A DNA stretch of 64,000 nt from Pedobacter psychrophilus (GTDB taxonomy: Bacteria > Bacteroidota > Bacteroidia > Sphingobacteriales > Sphingobacteriaceae), in assembly GCF_001652725.1 (NCBI RefSeq), contig NZ_LWHJ01000031.1, positions 62,001 through 126,000 of the forward strand, read 5' to 3'. The notes below the pieces were generated by a model. It searched no databases. It saw only the letters and a list, made by a program, of their open reading frames with translations, and was not told where the DNA came from. Each line of letters starts with the position of its first letter. Position 1 is the stretch's first letter. This document shows, piece by piece, positions 1 through 7,862 of the stretch. Position numbers and translations under genes: made by a program.

Positions 1-756
1 ATTATAAATAAGAAAATTAATAATTCCCCAAATTTTAATAAAAAATTTACTGTTTGGATTGTTGATGATGATCAATTGATTCTAGATTTAATTGGACTGA
101 TTTTTACTGACCATAACCTCAATTATAAATGTTTTAATAGGCCAGAAGATATTCTAAATCAAGATATTGATGATGGTCTTAAATATATATTAATTGATAT
201 GCGTATGCCTAAGTATTCTGGAATAGAAATTTGTCAGATGCTTAAAAACAAGTTACCTCATCATATAAAATACTATGCTATTACCGCACAAGTTTTACCT
301 AACGAACGTGATTCAATTTTAAATAGTGGTTTTGATGGAATTATAATGAAGCCATTTAAAAGTGCCGATTTATTACAGATTTTTCAAAATCATCAAGCTA
401 AAGAAAATATCGAAATCAATTTAGATCAGCTTAAAAAAATGACTTTTGGTGATCAAAACCAATTAGAGAAAATATTGAAAAGCTTTATTTCTAATTGTAA
501 AGAGGATATAACTCTATTAAAAAATGCTGTAATTAATTCTGATAAAGACGAGGTAAGATTAATTGTTCATCGTTTAGCCGGCCGTATCTCACAAATGGGA
601 GCAAAAAAAGTTGCTGTAGAATTTAGAAAAATGGAGATAGAAATTGAGGGCTCAGATGGTATTTCAAAGCAAATTAAATCAAAAATCAATGAATTATTAA
701 CCCAATTAGAAACATTGATTACTGTTTTAGAAGCTAACAATTATTCAATACCGTAA
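1..756 (+). CDS. C-terminal part of a hybrid sensor histidine kinase: receiver plus HPt domain (partial)
   Basis: The reading frame is open from the first base of the window, so the gene starts to the left; a TTG at 76 is not a credible start because it lies inside the receiver. Counting codons from base 1, the receiver runs from about codon 16 to 140, with the acidic DDD at 22-24, the phospho-accepting Asp at 66 (ILID), Thr 95 and the conserved Lys 117 (MKPF). An HPt module follows, with the phosphorylatable His at about 190 (VHRLAGR). This order is usual for the tail of a hybrid kinase or phosphorelay protein. It converges with the sigma54-type regulator on the other strand, the two coding ends overlapping by 16 bp, so the pair may form one signalling pathway (inference). 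The sensor input is outside the window. Confidence 0.85.
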   Translation: MINKKINNSPNFNKKFTVWIVDDDQLILDLIGLIFTDHNLNYKCFNRPEDILNQDIDDGLKYILIDMRMPKYSGIEICQMLKNKLPHHIKYYAITAQVLPNERDSILNSGFDGIIMKPFKSADLLQIFQNHQAKENIEINLDQLKKMTFGDQNQLEKILKSFISNCKEDITLLKNAVINSDKDEVRLIVHRLAGRISQMGAKKVAVEFRKMEIEIEGSDGISKQIKSKINELLTQLETLITVLEANNYSIP

Positions 757-2069
757 CGCTCCAACTTAGCATAAAGCGTCTTTCTATCAATATTTAACAT
801 TTTAGCAGTCTTTGATTTATTAAATTTAGTTTTGGATAAAGCCTCAATTATTAAATTTTTCTCATTTATTTCATTGTTTGCCTTTAAATCAGACCCGAAA
901 TTTTTAGCTGGTTCGTTTACGGCTAATATCATTTCTTCTGGCAATGCATCAATATTTGCAACCTCTCCTTCCGTTAATAAAACCATTCTTTTAATTACAT
1001 TGTTTAGCTCACGTAAATTTCCGGGCCAGTCATAATTTAATAAAAGTTTCTTTGCGTATTTATCTACTTCTTTTACATTTCTATCCAATTCTTTATTGGC
1101 CAAATTAATAAAATGCTCGATAAATAATTTAAGGTCGTCGCCCCTATCTCGTAATGCTGGTAATTGTATTTTAAATTGATTTAAACGATGATATAAATCT
1201 TCTCTGAATTCTCCTTGTTTTATAATTTGAACTAAATCATCATTTGTGGCAGTGATAATTCTTACGTCAACGGCTATTTGTTTTGTACTTCCTATAGGCT
1301 GAACCACTCTTTCCTGTAAAGCCCTTAACAACTTAACCTGAACTTCATAACTTAAATTGCCAACCTCGTCTAAAAATAATGTTCCTCCATGTGCTGTCTC
1401 AAACTGACCTTTTTTATCATTCAAAGCTCCTGTAAAAGATCCTTTAACATGTCCAAAAAGTTCGCTAGCTGCTAAATCTTTAGATAATGCGCCACAATCA
1501 ATAGAAATAAAAGGTTTTTCGCTCCTTTTGCTTTCGTTATGCAAAGTTCTTGCTACATATTCTTTTCCAGTTCCACTTTCTCCTTGTATTATTACAGACA
1601 TATCTGTTGGTGCAACCAAAGAAATGTGTTGGTATAATTTATTTGCAACTATGCTATTTCCTTTGATGAAATCGCTTTCATTAATTTTATTGCCATCAAT
1701 TTTACCTTCTTCTTTAGATAATGCTTTTTTTATAGTAAGAAGTAGCTCATCTGGATTTACTGGTTTAATAATATAATCAAAAGCTCCTAACTGAATAGAT
1801 TTTACAGCGGTACGTACATCATTAAAACTTGTCATCATAATGATGGGAATTATTATACTTTGCTCCCTAACTGCTTTTAGAATCTCTAAGCCAGTACCAT
1901 CTGGTAACCGATAATCCACTAAAATTAAATCAAACTTTTTTTCTGCTAGGATCTTCAAAGCAGGTTTTATTTTAGCACAAGAAATAACATCATGGTCATA
2001 TCTTACCAAAAAACCTGTTAAAAGTTCTGAAAAAGAAATATCATCCTCAATAATTAAGGTTTTAATCAT
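741..2069 (-). CDS. NtrC-family sigma54-dependent response regulator
   Basis: This is a two-component transcription activator of 442 residues with three standard parts. The receiver occupies 1-115, with DD at 9-10, phospho-Asp 52 (LVDYRLP) and Lys 102. The AAA+ domain covers about 135-375: Walker A GESGTGKE at 163-170, the sigma54-contact loop GSFTGA at 210-215 (GAFTGA in most family members), and Walker B LFLDE near 231-235. A Fis-type helix-turn-helix fills the last 40 residues. I chose the ATG at 2069; an upstream TTG would add nine residues that read through the terminator of the gene behind. It ends tail-to-tail with the hybrid kinase fragment, overlapping it by 16 bp, which suggests but does not prove partnership. 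Confidence 0.92.
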   Translation of the reverse strand: MIKTLIIEDDISFSELLTGFLVRYDHDVISCAKIKPALKILAEKKFDLILVDYRLPDGTGLEILKAVREQSIIIPIIMMTSFNDVRTAVKSIQLGAFDYIIKPVNPDELLLTIKKALSKEEGKIDGNKINESDFIKGNSIVANKLYQHISLVAPTDMSVIIQGESGTGKEYVARTLHNESKRSEKPFISIDCGALSKDLAASELFGHVKGSFTGALNDKKGQFETAHGGTLFLDEVGNLSYEVQVKLLRALQERVVQPIGSTKQIAVDVRIITATNDDLVQIIKQGEFREDLYHRLNQFKIQLPALRDRGDDLKLFIEHFINLANKELDRNVKEVDKYAKKLLLNYDWPGNLRELNNVIKRMVLLTEGEVANIDALPEEMILAVNEPAKNFGSDLKANNEINEKNLIIEALSKTKFNKSKTAKMLNIDRKTLYAKLERYGIE

Positions 2070-2080
2070 ATTGTAAAAAT

Positions 2081-2112
2081 AAAAAAAAGCCTCCAAATTT
2101 TGGAGGCTTTAA
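2081..2112 (-). terminator. Rho-independent terminator of the 2161-2472 gene
   Basis: The stem GCCTCCAAA/TTTGGAGGC is followed, on the minus strand, by a run of eight T (eight A on the plus strand at 2081-2088). It sits between the small secreted-protein gene and the NtrC-type regulator on the same strand, so the two genes are probably transcribed separately. Confidence 0.8.
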
Positions 2113-2160
2113 TACATTATCAACGAATGTTTAAGGTTAACCAACGTTAAATGTCATAAT

Positions 2161-2472
2161 TTATTCTGCAGGTGTTCCATCTGCATTGATTTTTACCGAA
2201 CCTTTTTCTTCTTCTTTCTTAACATTTACTTGATAGTAGGATTTTCCACTTTCTTCTACAATTAAAAAAGCTTCTGTAGGTGTCCAAGCTTTATAAGCAT
2301 CTGATGCTAGAGTAGCTTTTACTGGTTCTGGTAATTCTTCTAATTTTACAGGAGTAGTTTTTGTACTATCTATATTGGCTACAATTGTAGTTGATTGTTT
2401 TAAATTTCCTGCTTGTACTGTTGTTAATCCTGCAAACGCTAAAAATGCAGCTGATAAAATGAACTTTTTCAT
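2161..2472 (-). CDS. Small secreted protein, PepSY-like in character
   Basis: The protein has 103 residues, starting with a clear signal peptide (MKKFILSAAFLAFAGLTTVQA, cleavage after about residue 21). The mature part contains a segment resembling short exported Bacteroidota proteins: LEELPEPVKATL followed by an aromatic, strand-rich stretch ending in YYQVNV and a charged tail KKEEEKGSVKINADG. This helix-then-strands pattern recalls PepSY-like periplasmic proteins, but I see no catalytic motif and assign no function. It is monocistronic: its own terminator follows and 237 bp of non-coding DNA lie upstream. Confidence 0.8.
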   Translation of the reverse strand: MKKFILSAAFLAFAGLTTVQAGNLKQSTTIVANIDSTKTTPVKLEELPEPVKATLASDAYKAWTPTEAFLIVEESGKSYYQVNVKKEEEKGSVKINADGTPAE

Positions 2473-2709
2473 AATTGATTAAATTTATATTTTAATTATT
2501 TATGAAAACTAATGCTTCAACATTATGCCACGCCATACCAGACTAAATAATCAATTAATAATCAATTATTTATAATAATAGGTTTATTTGAGGTTTGTGG
2601 AATAAGTCTACAAGTTGATGATTAATTCATCCAAAGGATAAGAATATGAATTCTAAAAGTTTAAATCTTTTAGGTTTTAAGCTCTTTAATTTTCTAATGA
2701 TTAATTTAA

Positions 2710-3702
2710 CTATACAACAACCTCTACCTTAACTTGTGGTCTGCCATTTTTAAAAGCTTTTCTTGGCGTTAAACCTAAAAGCTCAAACATTAGCATATCG
2801 TCTTTAAATTCTGGGTTTGGTGTTGTCAATAGTTTGTCTCCGGCAAAAATAGAGTTAGCACCAGCCATAAAACAAAAAGCTTGCTCTAAAGTACTCATCT
2901 CATTTCTTCCCGCAGAAAGTCTAACAACAGTCTTTGGCATCACAATTCTAACAGTTGCAATCATCCTAACCATATCCCAAATGGCAACTCTAGGCTGTTC
3001 TGCTAAAGGTGTTCCTTTTACAGGAACCAAAGCATTTACCGGAACAGATTCTGGATGTTGAGGCATATTAGCTAAAACTCTGATCATGGCAACTCTATCA
3101 TTTACAGTTTCGCCTAAACCAATAATGCCACCACTGCAAACAGTAAGCTTAGCTTTACGAACATTTTCTATCGTTTTTAAACGATCATCATAAGTACGGG
3201 TAGAAATAATACGTTTATAATCTTCTTCAGAGGTATCTAAATTATGATTATAGGCATATAAACCTGCATCGGCTAATCTTTGGGCTTGGTCTGCATTTAA
3301 CATCCCTAACGTACAGCAAACTTCCATATCCATGCTGTTTACCGCTTTAACCATATCAATAACTTTATCAAAATCACGGTTATCACGTACTTCACGCCAG
3401 GCAGCTCCCATACATAACCGGGATGCCCCACCATCTTTTGCTTTTTGTGCTACTTCAATTACCTCTTCAACCTTCATCATTGCCTGTACTTCTAAATCCG
3501 TTTGGTAACGAGCCGCTTGAGGGCAATAAGCGCAATCTTCTGGACAACCACCTGTTTTTATTGAGATTAAAGAACTGATTTGAACTTCAGAATAATCTTC
3601 ATTTTCACGATGTATTGATGCCGCTTGAAAAACTAAATCTAAAAAAGGTTGATTGTATATGTCTAAAATTTCTTCTTTTGTCCAGTTGTGTTTTGTTTGC
3701 AT
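2710..3702 (-). CDS. bioB: Biotin synthase
   Basis: A radical-SAM enzyme that inserts sulfur into dethiobiotin to make biotin. The 330-residue length is normal for BioB. The SAM-cluster cysteines are in GGCPEDCAYCPQ (Cys 53, 57, 60). Further BioB signatures are the GGASRLCMGAAWR segment, CSGGIIGLGE and the late LSAGRNEM containing the arginine that ligates the [2Fe-2S] cluster. Here bioB stands alone; bioF and bioD are about 58 kb away at 61.4-63.1 kb, and bioA was not found in the window. An intergenic repeat element lies between it and mgtE. Confidence 0.97.
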   Translation of the reverse strand: MQTKHNWTKEEILDIYNQPFLDLVFQAASIHRENEDYSEVQISSLISIKTGGCPEDCAYCPQAARYQTDLEVQAMMKVEEVIEVAQKAKDGGASRLCMGAAWREVRDNRDFDKVIDMVKAVNSMDMEVCCTLGMLNADQAQRLADAGLYAYNHNLDTSEEDYKRIISTRTYDDRLKTIENVRKAKLTVCSGGIIGLGETVNDRVAMIRVLANMPQHPESVPVNALVPVKGTPLAEQPRVAIWDMVRMIATVRIVMPKTVVRLSAGRNEMSTLEQAFCFMAGANSIFAGDKLLTTPNPEFKDDMLMFELLGLTPRKAFKNGRPQVKVEVVV

Positions 3703-3765
3703 TTGTTTTGTATTAAAGTCAGAAGACCGTATTTGACTTAGTATTAAAATATTAATTAATTTTTT

Positions 3766-3843
3766 GGGCGTTTTTACACGCTTTACACTTTATCTTTTTT
3801 GCAGAAAGAGCAAAAAAAGATGTCGTTTCAATCGTTAACGCAA
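3766..3843 (+). repeat. Dispersed intergenic palindromic element, copy 1
   Basis: This is a 78-bp copy of a family found six times here. In this orientation it begins GGGCGTTTTTACACGC, contains ATCTTTTTTGC and GCAAAAAAAGATG as central inverted arms, and ends ATCGTTAACGCAA. It lies between bioB and mgtE, both on the minus strand. Confidence 0.8.
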
Positions 3844-3905
3844 TTGCTAAACAAAATTAAATGTTTTTATCAATTGAATTCTATTTTTTAATTTATAGCT
3901 AGTAA

Positions 3906-5255
3906 TTACAATAATAATTTTGATGCTAAACCTAATAATAGCAAGAAACCAAAAACATCCGTAAAAGTGGTAATAATAATAGATGATGCAACAGCTGGAT
4001 CTATCCCAACCCTTTTTAAAATCAATGGAATTCCTGCTCCTGTTATACCAGCGATTAATAAATTACCAGTCATCGCAATAAAAATTACTAAGCCCAATAG
4101 CAAATTATCGTCATAAAAATAAGCAAAAAGAAAAACAATTAACCCGTTAACAGCACCATTAATTAATCCAACAGTAAGCTCTTTCACTACAGTTTTATAA
4201 GCTTGATTATCCGTTAAATCACTCAATGTGATCCTACGTACAGTTACGGCCAAAGCCTGAGTTGCTGCATTACCTCCCATCCCTGCAATTATGGTCATAT
4301 ATCCAGCTAATACCACAATTTTTGTAACGGTTGGCTCAAAATACCTAATTACAGATGATGCTAAAAAAGCAGTTCCTAAATTTAATATTAACCAAGGTAA
4401 CCTGGATTTCACAGCTTCAATCCAGTTTCCGCTCAATTCTTCATCTTCAGAAACACCAGAGAATTTTAAGATATCCTCGGTATTTTCTTCCTCCATTACA
4501 TCAATAACATCATCAAATGTAACCCTACCCAATAGTTTCATATTAGAATCTACTACAGGGATACTGGTTAAGTTGTATTGAGAAATCAAATCAGCTACTT
4601 CCTCCTGATCTGTGCTGGCTTTAACAAAAACAAAATCTGACTTAACTATATCAGATACTTTTGCATTTGCTTTAGCTTTAATAATATCCTTAAGAGAAAC
4701 TATTCCTTTTAAAATATCATCATGATCCACCACATAGATGGTATAAAATTCTTCTATTTCTTCACTCTGAAGAATAATTTGGTCAATTGCCTGTTTTTTA
4801 GACATATCAGCATCAACCTTAATTACTTCAGTATTCATTAATCCGCCGGCAGTATCCTCGGCGTAAGTCATTAAATTTCTTATATTAACTGCATCCTCTT
4901 TATCCAAATCTCCCAATATCTCATGCTGATCATCTTCATGCATTTGGGAAATAATATCCGTGGCATCATCATAATCCAGTTCCTCAACAATTTCTTGTCT
5001 TTTATCCGGTTCTAAATCAATTAAAAGTTCTTCGGGGTGAGCTTCATGACTCATCTCTGAAATAATTTCAGAGGCTAATTCTATAGGAAGGAGATTAATT
5101 ATTTTCTTTTGAGATTCTAGAGGAATAGATTCAAATAAAATAGCTATTTCTGATGCATGATATTCAGTTAAAAGGCTTAATAATTCTTGATCATCTCCCT
5201 CTAAAGCCTGTTTAACTTTTAAAATATCTGTTTTATCAAGCTCAAAAGATTGCAT
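3906..5255 (-). CDS. mgtE: Magnesium transporter MgtE
   Basis: This is an inner-membrane Mg2+ channel of 449 residues, the usual length. The cytosolic MgtE-N superhelical domain (about 1-130) is rich in acidic, Mg-sensing residues (for example EELDYDDATDIISQM). Two CBS domains follow (about 135-260), and then five hydrophobic segments from about 285 to the C terminus that build the pore, including the GMGGNAATQALAV stretch of the pore helix. The neighbours (bioB, ribosomal proteins) do not suggest any special role. No Mg riboswitch is visible upstream; the 130 bp there hold mostly the rpmA terminator. Confidence 0.96.
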   Translation of the reverse strand: MQSFELDKTDILKVKQALEGDDQELLSLLTEYHASEIAILFESIPLESQKKIINLLPIELASEIISEMSHEAHPEELLIDLEPDKRQEIVEELDYDDATDIISQMHEDDQHEILGDLDKEDAVNIRNLMTYAEDTAGGLMNTEVIKVDADMSKKQAIDQIILQSEEIEEFYTIYVVDHDDILKGIVSLKDIIKAKANAKVSDIVKSDFVFVKASTDQEEVADLISQYNLTSIPVVDSNMKLLGRVTFDDVIDVMEEENTEDILKFSGVSEDEELSGNWIEAVKSRLPWLILNLGTAFLASSVIRYFEPTVTKIVVLAGYMTIIAGMGGNAATQALAVTVRRITLSDLTDNQAYKTVVKELTVGLINGAVNGLIVFLFAYFYDDNLLLGLVIFIAMTGNLLIAGITGAGIPLILKRVGIDPAVASSIIITTFTDVFGFLLLLGLASKLLL

Positions 5256-5335
5256 TTTGCTAAAATAGGTTTATAGCATATAAAAACGCTAATTTTATAG
5301 GATATTTTTTTTTAAAAAATTTAATTAATAAACAA

Positions 5336-5376
5336 AAAAAAGTCCCAATCATTTTTTGATTGAGACTTTTTTTTTT
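5336..5376 (-). terminator. Terminator of the rplU-rpmA operon
   Basis: Eleven-bp stem AGTCCCAATCA/TGATTGAGACT with a five-base loop. On the minus strand the single mismatch becomes a G-U pair, and the stem is followed by a run of T, so it fits termination of rpmA transcripts. Confidence 0.8.
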
Positions 5377-5387
5377 AAACGCTAAAA

Positions 5388-5864
5388 TTATTCTGCGCTT
5401 TCTGCTTCGTCAGCTTTTTTAGCTGCAGTTTTTTTAACTGGAGCTTTCTTTTCTTTTGGTTCTTTAACTTCAGCTTCCTTAGTTTCAGCCTCTGCTTTAG
5501 CTGGGGCTTTATCTGCTTTAACTTCTTCTTTTACAGATTCTACTTTTTTTGTAGTCGCCTTATCCTTTACTACTGCTACTGGAGCGATTGCTGAAAGTGG
5601 AATAGAAAAATCTACAGGAATAATAGAAACATAAGATTTGTTATCTGCTCTTTTTCTAAATGAAACTTTACCATCTACTAAAGCAAAAAGAGTATGATCT
5701 TTACCAATACCAACATTTTTTTCTGGATGATGTTTAGTACCTCGTTGACGTACAATGATGTTCCCTGCAATTGCAGCCTGACCACCATATATTTTGATAC
5801 CTAAACGTTTGCTATGTGATTCTCTACCGTTGTTAGAGCTACCGGCTCCTTTTTTGTGTGCCAT
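5388..5864 (-). CDS. rpmA: 50S ribosomal protein L27 with long charged C-terminal extension
   Basis: Residues 1-85 are a standard bL27 ([20 protein letters not shown] at the N terminus, then [22 protein letters not shown]-type core). The protein runs to 158 residues, whereas L27 usually has 80-90. The extra 70 residues are a low-complexity, lysine/alanine/glutamate/proline-rich tail ([20 protein letters not shown] and so on) that looks disordered. The start has no cleavable Firmicutes-type leader. It is 53 bp downstream of rplU in the usual L21-L27 pair and is followed by a strong terminator. The core call is certain; the role of the tail is unknown. Confidence 0.95.
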   Translation of the reverse strand: MAHKKGAGSSNNGRESHSKRLGIKIYGGQAAIAGNIIVRQRGTKHHPEKNVGIGKDHTLFALVDGKVSFRKRADNKSYVSIIPVDFSIPLSAIAPVAVVKDKATTKKVESVKEEVKADKAPAKAEAETKEAEVKEPKEKKAPVKKTAAKKADEAESAE

Positions 5865-5917
5865 GTTTTATCTATTTAACCAAGTATAAACTTAGTACAG
5901 TTAATTAATGTTAATGA

Positions 5918-6229
5918 TTAAATTGAAATGCTATCAATTTGAATTTTGGTAAAAGACTGACGGTGACCGTTTTTCTTTTTATAACCTTTTCTTCTTTTCT
6001 TGTGGAAAATAATTACTTTTTCTCCTTTTAAATGAGACAAGATTTTAGCTGAAACCGTAGCACCTTTAACAGCAGGAACTCCTACTGAAATTACACCTTC
6101 GTTTTCTACCAATAACACGTTGTCAAATTCAATACTAGCGCCTTCTTCTCCTTGTAACCTGTGTACAAAAAGATGCTGGTCTTTAGCAACCTTAAATTGC
6201 TGCCCTGCTATACTTACTATTGCGTACAT
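5918..6229 (-). CDS. rplU: 50S ribosomal protein L21
   Basis: bL21 is a 23S rRNA-binding protein of the large subunit. The 103-residue length is typical. It begins MYAIVSIAGQQFKV and carries the basic segment FHKKRRKGYKKKNGHRQ near the C terminus, both hallmarks of the family. It heads the L21-L27 operon, with a clear Bacteroidota-type promoter 35-65 bp upstream. Confidence 0.98.
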   Translation of the reverse strand: MYAIVSIAGQQFKVAKDQHLFVHRLQGEEGASIEFDNVLLVENEGVISVGVPAVKGATVSAKILSHLKGEKVIIFHKKRRKGYKKKNGHRQSFTKIQIDSISI

Positions 6230-6263
6230 TATTTAAAAAATTATTGTTTAAAAATTTGAGGTG

Positions 6264-6294
6264 CAAATATAGGTATTAATTCGAAAAAATCAAA
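6264..6294 (-). promoter_or_regulatory. Bacteroidota-type promoter of rplU-rpmA
   Basis: On the minus strand a -33 TTTG (6294-6291) is followed, after exactly 19 bases, by the -7 box TATATTTG (6271-6264) and a C. This matches the TTTG-N19-TAnnTTTG consensus of the primary sigma factor in Bacteroidota. The predicted start near 6260 leaves a leader of about 30 nt. Confidence 0.75.
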
Positions 6295-6332
6295 TCAGGG
6301 CGATTATTATTTTAATTGAGGAAATAGGTAAC

Positions 6333-6812
6333 TTAATAATTAGGCCTTTTTAAAATTGTATCGTAAATAACTGCTTTCCTTAGATCAAAATCCATAAATT
6401 CTTCCTTAAAATTTGATGGAAATTCAAATTCATGATGATGTTGAAGATGGATAGCTCTATTTGTGGTCACCTCCACATTTGCTGTTTCTGGATTGTAATT
6501 ATCTTTAACGGCCGCTTTATTATATTTATTTACATCTCTGGCAGCTTTGTTAATTTGATCACGTTCCGATTTTTGATCACTTAGATAACGGGTGATATCC
6601 GACTGATAATCTTTATTTTCTTTCCTAATTGAATCCTGATAATATTTAGGAATAGTCTTTATGTTATCTGCTGTGATATCTTTGGTTGGAACCACGTATT
6701 GAGGTTGTTCTGAGGTTCTCTTAGCTGCTTTTTCATGCTCTTTTTTAAAATTTAAATAAGCGTTATAAAGAAAATAGATGATCGGTAATAAAATAAATAT
6801 AATTTTTTCCAC
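6333..6812 (-). CDS. Small membrane-anchored protein of unknown function
   Basis: The product has 159 residues. The N terminus is one hydrophobic helix (IIFILLPIIYFLYNAYLNF, residues about 4-22), followed by a polar, lysine- and glutamate-rich region likely to be helical. A His-rich patch (HLQHHHEFEF, near 125) and a conserved-looking end (FMDFDLRKAVIYDTILKRP) follow. I do not recognise a named domain. The C-terminal segment resembles that of Bacteroidota membrane proteins encoded near ribosomal genes, but this is an impression only. Confidence 0.75.
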   Translation of the reverse strand: MEKIIFILLPIIYFLYNAYLNFKKEHEKAAKRTSEQPQYVVPTKDITADNIKTIPKYYQDSIRKENKDYQSDITRYLSDQKSERDQINKAARDVNKYNKAAVKDNYNPETANVEVTTNRAIHLQHHHEFEFPSNFKEEFMDFDLRKAVIYDTILKRPNY

Positions 6813-6939
6813 TTTGCAATTTACAATTAATGATGAATTAATTCTGAACCTGTTGCATTTCAGATTTCTATTATTTAGTAATTCTTTAAATTAACTAGCA
6901 TAATCTTAAGAAATCTATATATAAATAAACAAATATTTA

Positions 6940-6947
6940 TATATTTG
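6940..6947 (+). promoter_or_regulatory. Candidate -7 promoter box of the DSTMM-repeat lipoprotein
   Basis: TATATTTG fits TAnnTTTG and lies 42 bp before the ATG at 6990. No good -33 TTTG was found at 19-20 bases upstream, so the call rests on one box. Confidence 0.4.
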
Positions 6948-6989
6948 AGTAAAAATTAATCAATATTTTAACAATTAAAAGAATTTAAC

Positions 6990-7190
6990 ATGAAAAAATT
7001 TTTCAAAATCGGTTTTTTTGCATTAGCATTATCTTTATCAGTTGTTGCTTGTAACTCTAATAAAGCATCAGAAGAAGCAGACTCTACTTCTATGGATTCA
7101 ACTATGATGGATTCTACAATGATGGATTCAACTATGATGGATTCTACAATGACAGATTCAACTATGATGGATTCAACTGCAAAAATGTAA
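6990..7190 (+). CDS. Small lipoprotein with pentapeptide DSTMM repeats
   Basis: This is a 66-residue lipoprotein. A signal peptide with lipobox (LSVVAC, Cys 21) is followed by SNKASEEA and then seven copies of a five-residue unit, DST(M/S)M with variants (residues about 31-64). At the DNA level the unit is 15 bp, arranged as 30-bp pairs that alternate tca/act and tct/aca codons (7081-7185). The mature protein is almost all Asp, Ser, Thr and Met, which suggests an extended, possibly metal-binding surface peptide (inference). A good terminator follows. The open frame on the opposite strand is a by-product of the repeats. Confidence 0.8.
   Translation: MKKFFKIGFFALALSLSVVACNSNKASEEADSTSMDSTMMDSTMMDSTMMDSTMTDSTMMDSTAKM
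7081..7185 (+). repeat. In-frame 15-bp tandem repeat inside the lipoprotein gene
   Basis: About seven imperfect copies of gattcaactatgatg / gattctacaatgatg run head to tail. Since 15 is a multiple of three, gain or loss of copies would change protein length without a frameshift. Confidence 0.8.
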
Positions 7191-7201
7191 TCAACAAAAT
7201 G

Positions 7202-7239
7202 AAAAAAAAATCCTGCTTTTAAATAAGCAGGATTTTTTT
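7202..7239. terminator. Bidirectional terminator between lipoprotein and NUDIX genes
   Basis: Stem AAATCCTGCTT/AAGCAGGATTT with A-rich and T-rich flanks on both sides serves the two converging genes. Confidence 0.85.
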
Positions 7240-7259
7240 GGTTTATAGTCAAATTGCAA

Positions 7260-7862
7260 TTAATGATCATCTATTACATCTAAAATATTTGAGTACGTAT
7301 TAGCCCTAACAATTCCCCAATCTTCTTTCTTAAACCATTTAACTTCTGTTATTCCTTCTTCTAATTGCGGAACTAACTTTTGTTTTGATTTTGCTTCCAT
7401 TGCATACCAATGAGAAACTTTTAAAACCGGCTTACCTTTAATTTCATAAACATGATAGGTTTTTAATAATTTAATCCCTAAGGATTTTATTTTTAAACCA
7501 CATTCTTCTTCCACTTCTCTAACAGCTGCATCTTTTTTCTTTTCGTTAAGCTCTAATTTCCCTTTTGGTAAATCCCAACGCCCATTTCTTTTAATAAAAA
7601 GATATTTATCTTCATCACTATGTACCAATCCACCAGCCGCCTCTATAACTCTAATTTTAGTTTTTATAGTTTTAAAACAAATTTTAGCATCTTCACAAAT
7701 AAGATAAAATTTAGCATTAGGATTATTACTTAAAGCTTTATAAAATGTTAAAAAATCAAAGTCTTGATCGTCAATAAGTTGATGATCTAAAGCGTCGTCA
7801 GGCTTAATAGAAGTTATAATTAAGCACTTTTGGTTGATATAAATGTTGTATTTTTGAGCCAT
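7260..7862 (-). CDS. NUDIX hydrolase
   Basis: A pyrophosphohydrolase acting on a nucleoside-diphosphate-linked or similar substrate that cannot be told from sequence. The NUDIX box is intact (G-KLELN-E-x7-REVEEECGL), preceded by the typical WDLPKGK. An extra N-terminal region of about 75 residues precedes the box, common in the Bacteroidota version of about 200 residues. I place the start at the ATG at 7862 (MAQKYN); its start codon overlaps that of pyrE on the other strand within one CATG. The upstream TTG at 7868 would lie inside pyrE. Confidence 0.9.
   Translation of the reverse strand: MAQKYNIYINQKCLIITSIKPDDALDHQLIDDQDFDFLTFYKALSNNPNAKFYLICEDAKICFKTIKTKIRVIEAAGGLVHSDEDKYLFIKRNGRWDLPKGKLELNEKKKDAAVREVEEECGLKIKSLGIKLLKTYHVYEIKGKPVLKVSHWYAMEAKSKQKLVPQLEEGITEVKWFKKEDWGIVRANTYSNILDVIDDH
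7849..7856 (+). promoter_or_regulatory. Candidate -7 box of pyrE, implying a leaderless transcript
   Basis: TATTTTTG (TAnnTTTG) ends four bases before the pyrE ATG and lies inside the NUDIX coding region. A TTTG upstream is only 16 bases away, shorter than the normal 19, so this is tentative. If used, transcription would begin at or next to the start codon. Confidence 0.35.

Noticed and set aside
2070-2096. N-terminal extension of the NtrC-type regulator by nine residues
   Set aside because: The extra codons lie in the terminator of the preceding gene and the receiver starts at the ATG at 2069.
7081-7185. Possible CRISPR-like array
   Set aside because: The repeats are directly adjacent with a 15-bp period, no spacers, and are coding.
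6968-7270. A minus-strand open frame of 100 residues with VESIIVES repeats
   Set aside because: It is the antisense of the DSTMM repeats and overlaps the terminator; the plus-strand frame has the signal peptide and promoter box.
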